The notes below the pieces were generated by a model, which did no database searches, was not told the origin of the DNA, and saw nothing but the letters and a program-made list of their open reading frames with translations. A stretch of 64,000 bases of DNA, taken from assembly GCF_038396675.1 (NCBI RefSeq), contig NC_088922.1, positions 69,651,001 to 69,715,000 on the forward strand, given 5' to 3'. The DNA is from Hydra vulgaris (taxonomy: Eukaryota > Cnidaria > Hydrozoa > Anthoathecata > Hydridae). A program made the translations under genes and the position numbers. This document shows positions 38,936 through 49,129 of the stretch, piece by piece (positions within the stretch are counted from its first letter, which is position 1; each line of letters begins with the position of its first letter).

Positions 38936-40600
38936 ATGATTAGTTCTTTTAATGCTAATTTAGATAATAAAATTGATGCTAGTTCTTTTCAGAACTCTTG
39001 CCAGGCATCTAAAGCTATGTTTCGGGAACTTAAGCATGATGAGCTTATTGCTGTTGACGAAGAAGAATCTATAAACAAGAGTATATCAACTTGGTCAAGA
39101 GACATTTCACTTTTACCAAATATATCTCACAATTTTATCAAGAAATATCTTGTTAATGATACTATACATATTGATAATTGTAAAAAAGGAGCCAATAAAC
39201 ACCAAACTCTTGGCTATCGTTTATTTAAAGAAAGCTATGTCAAAAATGTATGTGTTAAAGCGAATGTAACAGCATCCATAAATTTGTTTATTGTTAAGTC
39301 TAATGTTGCTGCTTCTATGAAACGTAAACAATACGAAGTTTTTATACACTTGTGCCAATCTACTGGTGAAATACTTTATTCGAAATGCCATTGTAAAGCT
39401 GGTGCGGGGGGCTGTTGTAAGCATGTTGCTGCATCATTATATCAACTAGTTGATTATAAAGAGTTAGACATTAAAGTGGTCCCAGAAACAGAAACATGTA
39501 CTGATGTTTTACAGATATGGCATGTACCAGGTGAATCATCCAACTCTGAAGCAATTTTGTTTTCAAACTTAAATTTTGAAAAAGCTGACGCTTTTAAAGA
39601 CAAAAATAGTACTCGAAAAAGACCTTTAGTTTCAGGAACACGTAGATACCATTCATTACCAAATTGTTACGAAACCTCAACTTTACAACTTCAAACTCTT
39701 TGTAAAGGTTTAGAAAATCTCTGCCAGGGGACATATATATCTTCAATAATTCGTGATAATAACTTTCAGGCATGTTCCTTTTTTATTTCATCTCTGTCAA
39801 CATTTATAGACAATGATATTGCAGAACCTTTTAGTAAAAAAGATGACCGATTGATTATTATTACTCTATTTGACAATTTAAAAAAGGTGATTGATTTAAG
39901 TTGTTTGTCTACTGAACAAAAAGCATTTGTAGAATTACATTTAATTGTTGATATTGAGGAAGCTAAAAATATTGAAGTCAATACAGTTAAACAATCTGAA
40001 AGTACATTATGGTATCAAGAAAGATGCAAACGATTGACAGCTTCAAATTTTGGTATTGTAATAAATAGGTGGAAAAAAATTTACCCTACATCAATTTTAA
40101 AAAAATGTTTACAAACAAAAAATATCAAAGCAGGAGAAAACTGTATGTGGGGAAAGGTTAATGAAGATATAGCAATAAAACTATATGAAAACATAACGAA
40201 GTCAAGTGTTACTCAATGTAGTTTTTTTATAAACCCAAAATGCCCTTGGTTGGGTTGTAGCCCTGATGGAGTAGTTAGCGCTGAAAAAGTACTTGAAGTG
40301 AAATGTCCTTCTTCAAAAAAACATTTAACAATTAAAGAAGCGTGTCAAGATAAAAACTTTTATTTGAAATTTAACGATGGTGCTCCAAAATTAAAAATAA
40401 ACCATCCTTATTACTATGAGTGTCAAGGCGTTATGGCACTAACAGAAACTAAAACAATTGATTTTATTGTATACACAGAAAAATCATTGCACATCGAAAC
40501 AATAGAGTATGATGCGGAATTATGGAATACAATTATTTTTCCAGAGTTAACAGATTTTTATTTCAAATTTATGTCATCAGAAATATTTAAAGTAAAATAA
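38936..40600 (+). CDS. SWIM zinc finger + YqaJ-type exonuclease, ISL2EU accessory protein
   Basis: The 554-residue protein, starting at ATG 38936, is the second gene of the ISL2EU transposon. A SWIM zinc finger lies at residues 140-170 (C151-x-C153, then C161-x-H163, in KCHCKAGAGGCCKHVAAS). A phage lambda-exonuclease/YqaJ nuclease domain spans about 357-520: WYQERCKRLTASNFG, E410 in WGKVNEDIA, D444 in GCSPDGVV, E454-x-K456 in VLEVKCP and Q497 in YYYECQGVM. All metal-binding and catalytic positions are present. By family it should act as a 5'-3' DNA exonuclease or nickase. Its role in transposition is unproven. AATAAA overlaps the stop codon (40596-40601). It is convergent with the transposase. 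Confidence 0.9.
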   Translation: MISSFNANLDNKIDASSFQNSCQASKAMFRELKHDELIAVDEEESINKSISTWSRDISLLPNISHNFIKKYLVNDTIHIDNCKKGANKHQTLGYRLFKESYVKNVCVKANVTASINLFIVKSNVAASMKRKQYEVFIHLCQSTGEILYSKCHCKAGAGGCCKHVAASLYQLVDYKELDIKVVPETETCTDVLQIWHVPGESSNSEAILFSNLNFEKADAFKDKNSTRKRPLVSGTRRYHSLPNCYETSTLQLQTLCKGLENLCQGTYISSIIRDNNFQACSFFISSLSTFIDNDIAEPFSKKDDRLIIITLFDNLKKVIDLSCLSTEQKAFVELHLIVDIEEAKNIEVNTVKQSESTLWYQERCKRLTASNFGIVINRWKKIYPTSILKKCLQTKNIKAGENCMWGKVNEDIAIKLYENITKSSVTQCSFFINPKCPWLGCSPDGVVSAEKVLEVKCPSSKKHLTIKEACQDKNFYLKFNDGAPKLKINHPYYYECQGVMALTETKTIDFIVYTEKSLHIETIEYDAELWNTIIFPELTDFYFKFMSSEIFKVK

Positions 40601-40647
40601 ACGTTTACAGAATATTTATAAAATATTTCTTTTTTTGTCTGGTTACA

Positions 40648-42333
40648 TTATTTGCTATCAGTCTTTATTAGAGGTGGCAGAAAAGTAACTAAATAACAAA
40701 CTATGACCCATATTTTGTTCATGTCAGCAGCCATTGAAAGTGGAAATGTGTTTTGTAATATTCTGTAGTTTTTGATTCTTGCAATTGCACGTTCGACATG
40801 AATTCGCACAGATGCAATTCGTCTTGTTTCTAATTCTTTTTCCAATGTAAGTTGAAAATCGCCTTCAAGAAATGGTGGTATGTTGAGACTAATTCCTTTT
40901 GGTAAGTCATTTACGATATCGAAACCTCTATCAGCCATCAGGCTATCACCTTTTTCTAATAATTTTAGTATGCCACAGTGATTTGTTATCTGTTTATCAC
41001 TTGATCTTCCAGCATATAAATCAGATACAAATGTAATGGCACCACTCGGTGCAATACCAATCAAACCCTTTGCTGTGTGATGATGTTTATATTTTGAAAA
41101 CATAGCTGATTGAATGCGATAGCTAGTTGGCATCACAGTAAATATTTCAGTACAGTCTATAATTACACGAGTATTAGGGTATACATCTTTAAAGCAGCTA
41201 GGCATTGTTTCATTAACTAGTTTTTTTGTTGGCCATATTGGAATTGATCTAAATTTTATGTGCAAAAAATCATACCAAGTAATTAATATCCTACTGGTAG
41301 TGCTTGATGAAATATTAAACCGTATTGCTAAATCTTCTATAGGAAAAGCGCAACGTAGTCGAATTAGCACCATGAAAAATTCCTCTTCAACGTTTAATAT
41401 ACGTGATCTTCCTCTTGTTTTAGATGAAGAATTTTCACTTAAATCGTCAGCAACAGTAGACATTGAACCCCAATAATTTAGTGAATATATTTCTGGTTCT
41501 AAAAACTTCATGACTACTTTAAATAGTTCAAAATTTTCAAAACCTGTGTAAAATTTGAAATGTTCTTTGTTATGTTTAAACCTTTCAACTGTAAATTGTG
41601 ATAGAAGTATTTTGTCATTGAGCTTACATATAGCTTCTTTTTGAGTGTTTTCTAACGCTTGTTTTTCTTTTATAATGTCCTCAATTTGATCTTTAAGAAT
41701 TTTATTTTCTTGTTTTAATGTTTCTTCGTAGCTTAAAACAGGTGTCGATAGTTCTTCACTATAAGGTATTTGTATTGTTTTATGTATTAAACCAAGGCTA
41801 TTTTTGGTTTTCCTTGGTACACGAGCAGTTAGCTTAACTGTTTTTGGAATAATTGTTGGAACATTATTCATATAAGTTTTTTTGTTCCCTTGAAAGTGTG
41901 CTGAACAAACTCTGTGTGAAGAAGAAGGACTAAAGTCTTTTCTGCTAATTTTGGCTAACCATAACTTTCTTAACACTTTTTCCTTGGGTATAACATAAAA
42001 TGATAAGTTTTTATTACGCTTAGAATTATTAAAACAATTTGGTACACAACAAGTACATCCACCACTTGTTGAACTGAAGTCAACTTCACTGTGTTCAACT
42101 TCTCTCAGTGAGATCGAATTCTGTGAAAAGAGTGAAGTTAAACTTTGTGAAAAGAGTGGTTCACTGTTTTCGCAAAGTTCAACTTCTCCGTTAAAAGTGA
42201 GTTCACCTTCAGTAATTTCACTATCATCTTCACTGTTTTCATAAAGTTCAATTTCACTGTTTTCACAAAGTTCAATCTCACTGTTTTCACATAATTGAAC
42301 ATCACTGTTAAAATTTATTAGGCTTTTCGACAT
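40648..42333 (-). CDS. THAP-domain DDE transposase of ISL2EU
   Basis: The frame is open from 42357, but the first ATG is at 42333, giving 561 residues. The N terminus holds an acidic repeat of ELCENSEIE units (about 14-55). The THAP zinc finger (about 96-160) has C96/C100, W125, C143 and H146 (CVPNCFNNSKRNK, VCSAHF), for binding the element ends. A predicted coiled coil covers about 202-247, and an HTH follows (LRCAFPIEDLAIRFNISSST). The DDE_4 core has D393 in VIIDCTEIF, D468 in LMADRGFD and E514 in IHVERAIARIKNYRI. It is the cut-and-paste enzyme of the element, nuclear by role. No lesion is seen, so it is probably functional. Confidence 0.92.
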   Translation of the reverse strand: MSKSLINFNSDVQLCENSEIELCENSEIELYENSEDDSEITEGELTFNGEVELCENSEPLFSQSLTSLFSQNSISLREVEHSEVDFSSTSGGCTCCVPNCFNNSKRNKNLSFYVIPKEKVLRKLWLAKISRKDFSPSSSHRVCSAHFQGNKKTYMNNVPTIIPKTVKLTARVPRKTKNSLGLIHKTIQIPYSEELSTPVLSYEETLKQENKILKDQIEDIIKEKQALENTQKEAICKLNDKILLSQFTVERFKHNKEHFKFYTGFENFELFKVVMKFLEPEIYSLNYWGSMSTVADDLSENSSSKTRGRSRILNVEEEFFMVLIRLRCAFPIEDLAIRFNISSSTTSRILITWYDFLHIKFRSIPIWPTKKLVNETMPSCFKDVYPNTRVIIDCTEIFTVMPTSYRIQSAMFSKYKHHHTAKGLIGIAPSGAITFVSDLYAGRSSDKQITNHCGILKLLEKGDSLMADRGFDIVNDLPKGISLNIPPFLEGDFQLTLEKELETRRIASVRIHVERAIARIKNYRILQNTFPLSMAADMNKIWVIVCYLVTFLPPLIKTDSK

Positions 42334-42401
42334 TTGTTTTGATTTAAATGAATACAACTACCACAATGCATTGCGTTTTTGCCGATTTATGGGAAAGGTC
42401 C
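42334..42401 (-). repeat. Right TIR of ISL2EU
   Basis: Inverted partner of 38833-38900. It ends directly at the transposase ATG, so the transposase 5' leader and promoter must lie in the TIR or in flanking DNA. Confidence 0.92.
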
Positions 42402-42689
42402 ATTGGGAGATTTTTGGACAAAATTAACGCCGTTTTTAGCCCCCATCTGTAAAAACCACCAATAATATGGAAACGCTTTTATTAAACTCGGCAAACTTGG
42501 AGTCAGAAACCTTTGTGAAAGATCCGTCACTATCAAAAAATGTACCCTAACATTGACTTGAATAGGTTTTAACTGCAACTGCACTTGCTATCTGATTTAA
42601 TCAGACAAAGCAACACAGTAAACCAATTACTAAGATAACCACCATCTCAACATTAGTCAAAAGTTTTGCCAAAAACTATGCATCTAAAA

Positions 42690-42850
42690 TGTTTGTAGAA
42701 GTGTCTAAAGTTATGAGAGTCTTTCTTACAATAACGGTCAGTACAGCAACAGCAGAAAGATCATTTTTTGGTTTAATCTCCGTTCTACAATGACTTGAAA
42801 AAGAATAAACAGTAACATTGTGAGTCTCTCAAAAAGATTTTTCAGGAAGC
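42690..42850 (+). pseudogene. hAT C-terminal dimerisation fragment
   Basis: The frame reads FVEVSKVMRVFLTITVSTAT, then AERSFFGLI. This fits the (V/I)PxSxxxxERxFSxL motif of the hAT dimerisation domain. No upstream catalytic part is seen. Confidence 0.6.
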
Positions 42851-43419
42851 TTCAATAGGAAGCCTGATAATCCTGTTGAAGAATATATAAGCCTTCTGCC
42901 TTACAAATGTTACAAAACTTGCGCTGAACTATGGATCTCTAGCTTGATAAATATATATACATACATACATGTATATATATTTATGTATGTAAATATATAC
43001 ATGCATATATGTATACATATATGTATGTATTTATATTATCTTTTGTTTGGAAATATAAAAAAAATGAATCAGATATAAAAATCCATACAAAATAAAATAT
43101 GACTGGAAAAAATGGAAAAGGCTTGAAGTTAGTCAATGGTAATTAGTCAATGTATGTACGCTTTGGTACGCCATGTACAATCTTTTGGGTGACATTGCAA
43201 AGTATTAAAATTACCGTTAAAAATAAAGACCATTTGGTTGAAAGCTTGTAGTTAGTTAAAAGCAATATTGGTCAAAAGTGAAATGTCAATAAATTGGTCA
43301 AAAGTAAAAGAGACTATAAAACTACACCCTACAAATCATTACAAAAAAACCTACTGAAAAAAATAGTTGAAAGGAAAGAAAAAGCAATTTATGATTAAAC
43401 TAATTTTATATTTGCAATC
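42851..43419. other. No gene recognised
   Basis: Includes a (TACA/TATG) simple repeat at about 42950-43030. The rest is AT-rich and unassigned. Confidence 0.45.
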
Positions 43420-43996
43420 TCTTAAGACGACTCAAAAGATTGCAAGTTATATGAATCAGGACAACAAGATAAAGGGAGCAAATTCCGAAGAACTGATGTT
43501 CGAGGAAAAAAACTAGATGAATAAGAATTTTTAGAGCACTTAGGAACAGTCACAGTAAAAGAATGAGCTCTTTAGAAAGCAGTGCCCATTATAGTATTTA
43601 TAGAACAGAGAAAGAGAAGCAACATTACGACAATGTAATAATGGTTGGAATTTGGTTACAAGAGCAGTTCCAACTATGCTTACAATGCGGTTTTGCACCT
43701 TATCTAAAATAGAAAGGACATCATTCGAAGATTCGCCCCAGATATGGCAACAGTATTCCATACAAGGATGGATTTGAGATTTATATAAAAAAGAATAAAA
43801 TCCGGAGTAAGAAAGTGGCAAGCACGATAAAAAGATGCAACCTTAGCAGATGCTTATTTTGCAATCCATATGATGGTTTCTAAGAATGATTGAAAGTAAG
43901 AGTTAATTCTAGAAGATGAAGGGTAGATTACACATTGAGTACATTACTTTTCATAAATATAGGAAGATCTAGATTATTGCGATGATGATTATTTTT
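43420..43996 (-). pseudogene. Jockey-like LINE, RT thumb to C terminus
   Basis: Minus strand: NLDLPIFMKSN, then FYSFLYKSQIHPCMEYCCHI, WGESSNDVLSILDKVQNRIV, NVASLSLFYKYYNGH and a frameshifted SSFFPRTSVL with SYNLQSFESS. It belongs to the same family as the plus-strand copies at 48745-54780 and 62120-64000. A few frameshifts are present, and the 5' part is truncated next to the candidate solo LTR. Confidence 0.88.
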
Positions 43997-43997
43997 A

Positions 43998-44151
43998 TGT
44001 TGGGGAATTGTACATGTTTGAAATCACGTAGATGCGTGTTGAAAAGTCACGTGTTATTTTCAATTGTAATTAAAAGTATTGTCATGAGACTTTTTTATTT
44101 TTGTATATATAGAGAGAAGATTTTTGTGTAGAGTTAAGGTGAGAAAATACA
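43998..44151. mobile_element. Candidate solo LTR, 154 bp
   Basis: It begins TGTTGGGGAATTG and ends AAAATACA, with identical TTTTA on both sides (43993-43997, 44152-44156) as a possible 5-bp target duplication. A TATATATAG box lies at about 44105. No second copy was found in the window to confirm it. Confidence 0.35.
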
Positions 44152-44969
44152 TTTTACAAGTTCTAATATTATTAAAAAGAGTAAAACTAAAAAGTTTGAA
44201 AAAAAAAAACGAAAAAAAGAAAAGAAAATAATTATAAAGTTTGCAAAAAAGAAAAAATCATTAAAAAAATAATTTACATATCGGTACATATACGTATTGT
44301 AATATATACATATTCAATACAATACCTTATATATATTTATATATTTTTAAATACTAAATATATATTTATATATTTTGACAATACTTAATATATGTTTATA
44401 TATTTTTAAATACTTAAATAAGATTTAGAATTTAAGAAGATTTAAAATATTTTGAAGATTTAAATTCGTTTATTTATATCTTTTATAAAAAGTTAAAACA
44501 GACAAACAAAAACAACAAGAAAGATATGTCAAAAACCAAAATTCATTTTTTTTAAAAAATGAAAGAGTGTATGTACTGTTTAAATTTAGTGTTTTTTTAT
44601 AATTCTTTTAAAAATATTAATATATTTTATTCTGATTTCATTATTGTTCTGACGACAATATCTTGTAACCTTCTCTCAGATCCTATCTTATGTTTTATTA
44701 AAAGCAGTTTATGTATGTGCGCATCCATACATTTGTATGTGTATATATGCTTATATTTATATATGTATATATGTGTAAGTTTTTTCTTATTTCAAATATG
44801 TTGTTATATGTTTTAACTATTTTAATTGTGAAACAATATATATGACATATATAGTTGTACTGTGACATTTTTAGTTATTGCCATATATAATTGTACTGTG
44901 ACATTTGAATGTAAGCAAAATTTATAATAATAATAATAACAAAAAACAAATAAAACAAATAAAAAAGAT
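44152..44969. other. No gene recognised; tandem repeats
   Basis: It has an A-rich stretch, three imperfect units of TATATATTTATATATTTTTAA (about 44327-44425), and a duplication of TTGTACTGTGACATTT (about 44853 and 44892). Confidence 0.5.
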
Positions 44970-45061
44970 ATATAAGTTACTAGCTCAATTATAGCACTAT
45001 CGGTAAGGTGATTTTTTAAAAATCCAAATTGTTTACCGTAAATAAAAATATTTTCCATCAA
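44970..45061 (-). pseudogene. LINE RT fragment
   Basis: The minus-strand frame ENIFIYGKQFGFLKNHLTDS, then AIIELV, resembles the QFGFRKxHST box of non-LTR RTs. Only about 30 codons are present. Confidence 0.6.
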
Positions 45062-46124
45062 ATAGCAGCAAAGTTATACATGTCACGTTCTAGTAATTTA
45101 GAAAAGCTATAACACATAATAGGGATAATACCTGATTTCAAAGAAAGATCAAAGATTTTGATCAGAGACACTTTGCCTACTTACCCCTGCTTGCTACTAG
45201 CTCCGGTCTGTTCTGTTGACAAGTTTTAGACTTATTTAAAGAAATAATTTTATATCTTCTTAGGAAATAATAATTTTCTCCATAAGACGCCTGCTATAGG
45301 TTTTTTAATTTCCAGACTCTAACAGTTTTGGTCAAAACATCGTGATTCGGTATTAAAATAAACTAGCTTGAACTAGTTTGGAGTTAAAAAAATATATATA
45401 TATTTTTAGTACATATATATTTTAGAACTGCAATGTAATAAGTAACTATTCCAAAATAACAAATTGATAGTATAGATATATACAAAAATAAATAACGTAA
45501 GGAAAAAGTCTAAAATATACAAAGTATCTAATATAAACATCCAAGAAACAGTCGTATACAACTTCAATTTATAATGATATAAATATAATGAAATCAGTGA
45601 CGGATCCAGAAATTTTTAGTGGTGGTGGTGGGGGTGGGGGTGAATATTGAAATATTTTTGTATTTTGTACCACATTTACGTCTCCACATTACGATAATTT
45701 TATTATCAAAGAGTTTTCATTATTCAAATTTATCAGTGATTCGTCGTTAGTATTTTATTGTATAAATAGAGACCTCGATATGAAATAGAAAATATTTAAC
45801 TCCAATATAGATCAATTAATTCACAGATCCGACTTTTTATATTAAAAACTTATTTAAAGCTTCTTTTTGTGCATTTATAACTAATTCAATCATAGCTCAT
45901 TAATGCAAATTTTTTTCAAAATAAATGTTGTTTTGACATTATACTAAGACTGAATTATAGGGGAAACGCCACTGTATACTTGGATGCCTTTCAACTTCAA
46001 TCTTTCCAGTAAAGATAAGCTTTCTTAACTTGTTAGATGTCGGCATGATGGATATTTTTTGTCGCGTAAGTACCTTTTGTCTTCGCCGAACTTTGTTTAT
46101 TTGTAAGAAACGCACATGACTACA
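45062..46124. other. Upstream region of POLR2F; no other gene recognised
   Basis: A GTGGTGGTGGTGGGGGTGGG run follows CAGTGACGGATCCAG at about 45595 (see rejected items). The last 250 bp lose the (TA)n character and lead into the POLR2F start, so the promoter is presumably there. No TATA box was singled out. Confidence 0.4.
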
Positions 46125-46150
46125 ATGGCGGACGAAGATGATAATATTGG
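46125..46150 (+). CDS. POLR2F: POLR2F exon 1
   Basis: ATGGCGGACGAAGATGATAA begins the exon, giving MADEDDNI plus two bases of the next codon (GG|GTTTGT donor at 46151). The start context ACTACAATGG is good. The acidic start fits RPB6. The donor is a weak match to consensus. Confidence 0.75.
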
Positions 46151-46720
46151 GTTTGTTGTGTTATAACTTATTTATTTACTTGTTTGTAGAGACTTGTGTA
46201 GTTTTTTTGGATTGATGATTTTAAAAAGTATAATCTTTAAAAATTTAGTTGTGTTATAACTAATTTCACTTTTCCACTATCAATATTCACTATTTTCTTA
46301 ATAATAGTTTAATTTATTGATAGAGTAGCCATTTAAGGTTTATATATCATAGTTTCTAATTATCTTATCCTCGATCATAAAAATTGTCAAGTTTTCAAAG
46401 CATAATAAATAATCTTATTGATTTTATAAAATACAAAGCAAACAGAAAATATTATTATTTTTTTTTTTAAAAGCTATAAATTACAAAAAAATGAAAATAA
46501 TGCGGAAAGCTATTTTTCTAAAATTAAAGAAAAGTTATTTAGCAGTTGTAGTTGCAATGGATAGAAGTGTAGTAACAATAATAAAGCAAATTATCTATAA
46601 ATGCTTTTAAAATTAGGGTTGGTGTGCACCAAATTTTAAGCAGGTTGCAGTTTTTGAAGCAATTTATGTCTCACAACACTAGTTATAGCAATTTTTAAAC
46701 AATTTTTAAATAAAAATTGT

Positions 46721-46858
<138 letters not shown>

Positions 46859-46954
46859 AAATTATGTTAGTGTATTCTACAAACAGAGTGCTCAATGTTC
46901 TAAAAGAACAGAGCAATAATAAATTAGTAAAAGCACTTATCTAATTTTTGATTA

Positions 46955-46996
46955 CTTCAACACTGTGTTTCACCATCAGCAGGTTCATCAGGAAAA
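46955..46996 (-). ncRNA. Hammerhead ribozyme motif (Penelope type)
   Basis: Minus strand: CTGATGA, stem II ACC/GGT with loop TGCTGAT, GAAAC, then ACA-CAG-TGT stem III and T at the cleavage site. GAAG following the site can pair with TTTC just before CTGATGA (stem I). All core positions are intact. Confidence 0.65.
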
Positions 46997-47179
46997 ATGT
47001 CTGAACATAAAAAAGTTTTCAAATTATAGAAAAATTATTTCACAGGAAGTTGGGAATTGTTATAAAGTTGGGAAATGTAATAACTGTAGTATTTTGCAAC
47101 CAGGAAGTTGCATCAACTACATTAGATAATTAAAAAATCATGAAAAGAATTCCTTAGAATTAGGATAAATTTGGACTGG

Positions 47180-47467
47180 TCACTTGTTTTTATAATTTTT
47201 TAAAAGGAACTTATTTTCATGTCTGCATTTAAAAATTAGTTCTGATTTTTTATTCAGTAAATTTTCTTGATCTAAATGAGTAATAATTTCAAATTTTTCT
47301 TGTAAACATAGTATACATTTTTTGGAAATGTTATTATACGCAGACACAGTTTTTAGGATAGACCAGTTTAATTTAAAATTAATTTTTTTTTCTTTTAGTT
47401 GCCAAATATATTTAGACAGCATATTATTTAGACTGCCAAATATATTTAGATTGTTTGTGATAGGCAT
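47180..47467 (-). pseudogene. Penelope-like GIY-YIG endonuclease, C-terminal fragment
   Basis: About 95 codons read MLSKYIWQLKEKKINFKLNW, SILKTVSAYNNISKKCILCL, QEKFEIITHL and NKKSELIFKCRHENKFLLKN. This is the family tail ..LSKYIWELK....Y...W.I......Y....KKC.LCL.EK..I.....LLNKRSEL...CRH.NK. The zinc-binding C-x2-C and CRH are conserved. The nuclease would nick target DNA for retrotransposition. The GIY-YIG core itself and the RT are missing. Confidence 0.75.
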
Positions 47468-47525
47468 AACGACACAAACAAACTTTTAAACATAAAAAAA
47501 TACTCAAAAGAGACTATGTTTAGAC

Positions 47526-47569
47526 ATTCTTCCTGATGAACCTGCTGATGGTGAAACACAGTGTTGAAG
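47526..47569 (+). ncRNA. Hammerhead ribozyme motif (Penelope type)
   Basis: Inverted partner of 46955-46996. CTGATGA at 47533-47539, stem II ACC/GGT, GAAAC at 47553-47557, ACA/TGT stem III with CAG loop, and predicted cleavage after T47565. Stem I pairs GAAG with CTTC directly before CTGATGA. Confidence 0.68.
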
Positions 47570-47602
47570 TAATCAAAAGTTAGATAAGCGTTTTTACTAA
47601 TT

Positions 47603-47720
<118 letters not shown>

Positions 47721-47834
47721 GAACTCTTATATGTTGTCAGGAAGTTTTTTTCCGTATTTTGTTGACAAAAAGTAAAAATTAAAATGCAAGACCAGAATTT
47801 TTTTTTATTAATTGATAGACTGCCTGCCCCAACC

Positions 47835-47990
47835 AAACCCTCAGTTGATGTAGCAGCACTCCCTTGCGAGTCAGGCTAAAAGATAGTAGATGTAGCAGCA
47901 CTCTGTTGTGAGTCAGGCTATTCGTCAGTTGATGTAGCAGCACTTTGTTGCGAATCAGGCTATAAGATAGTCGATGTAGCAACACTTTGC
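47835..47990. repeat. 42-bp minisatellite, about 3.5 copies
   Basis: Units begin GATGTAGCAGCACT and contain TTG(C/T)GA(G/A)TCAGGCTA. The period of 42 keeps one minus-strand frame open, giving a 14-residue repeat (LLHQLTNSLTHNRV-type). Flanking GTTGTCAGGAAG (about 47735) and CTTTCTGACAAC (about 48176) form an inverted pair, suggesting that 47715-48195 is one element between two (TA)n arrays. Confidence 0.8.
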
Positions 47991-48194
47991 GCATGATTTA
48001 CAGTAGAAAAAATAAAAATAAAAACATTTTATTAAAAAAAATAAAAATAAAAACATTGTTTATATTGTTAAAAACGTTCAGAATGTTTTTAAAAACATTC
48101 TGGTCAATTAAATTTGTGTTTTTGCGGTTTTTTAAAAAAATGATTAGTTTGTAATTAAATTAATGGTTTTTACTTTCTGACAACACGCAAATGT

Positions 48195-48344
<150 letters not shown>

Positions 48345-48738
48345 TGTTATATTATATGCTTTAACATTGTTTTTATAAAGACAAGTGAAGACAATAAACT
48401 AATTTAAAATAATTTAGAAAACAATAGATTTAATAAGAAATGTTATTAACGAAGTAAGATCAGGTTATCTATATAAAATGATAACAGTTAGGTAATAGCA
48501 TTATTATTAAAGCTTTGTGAAGTTTTAAATACAAGTTTATATTGATATAAAGGTATATAAGATAAAGATAAGAATATTTTGATAATTAATCAATTTTTAT
48601 AAGGTTTTAGGTGTAAGATAATATATGCTTAATACAATAATACAATAACAAAATAGTTTAAATTTGTTGAATTTTATTTTGCCTTATATCCCTGACTTCA
48701 TGTTATATATCATTAGAGAAACCTCATGTCTTTGTACG

Positions 48739-48770
48739 GAATACTGTTGTCATATTTGACAACAGTATTC
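48739..48770. repeat. Perfect 14-bp hairpin within a LINE duplication
   Basis: GAATACTGTTGTCA, loop TATT, and the exact complement. The flanking TCATTAGAGAAACCT(C/A)ATGTC is repeated directly at 48709 and 48777, so the hairpin joins two copies of the same LINE segment. Confidence 0.92.
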
Positions 48771-49020
48771 TGTATATCATTAGAGAAACCTAATGTCTTT
48801 GTACTGAATACTGTTGTCATATTTGGACTGGTTCTTCTAAGGATGTCCTTTCTCTTCTTGAAAATAAAGTCCAAAATTATTTTGTAAATTTAGTTTGACC
48901 TGCTTTATCTTTCAAGCTTGAGCCATTGTTCCATTGTTATAAGGTTGCAGCTCTTTCTCTTTTCTCTTAGTGCTATCATGGCCCCTATTCAAATGATTTT
49001 AGTAAAATTAAATCAATAAT
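48745..49020 (+). pseudogene. Jockey-like LINE fragment
   Basis: The frame reads EYCCHIWTGSSKDVLSLLEN, then KVQNYFVN and AALSLFS, the RT thumb of the family found at 49400. It is heavily decayed. Confidence 0.72.
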
Positions 49021-49129
49021 TTCACTAATTTTTTTCTTTTTTGAAAAATATTGATGCAGTCAACACCAAATTAAATCGTTTAAGAAATTTGGTATAAAAA
49101 TTGAAACAAGTTTTATCATTACACATTTT

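Larger units (their letters stand above)
38833..42401 (+). mobile_element. Apparently intact ISL2EU-type DNA transposon
   Basis: A 3569-bp element is bounded by 68-bp TIRs (38833-38900 and 42334-42401, starting GGACCTTTCCCATAAATCGG, about three mismatches). AT lies at both outer edges (38831-38832, 42402-42403), consistent with a 2-bp target duplication. It carries two long uninterrupted convergent genes, a SWIM+YqaJ nuclease and a THAP+DDE_4 transposase, with 47 nt between the stop codons. This pairing is the defining content of the ISL2EU clade of PIF/Harbinger-related elements. Intact frames and well-matched TIRs suggest recent mobility. Confidence 0.9.

Noticed and set aside
45595..45650. 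CAGTGACGGATCCAG plus a G-rich run as a hAT-type terminal repeat
   Set aside because: The start looks like hAT ends, but no matching inverted end or 8-bp duplication was found within the region read.
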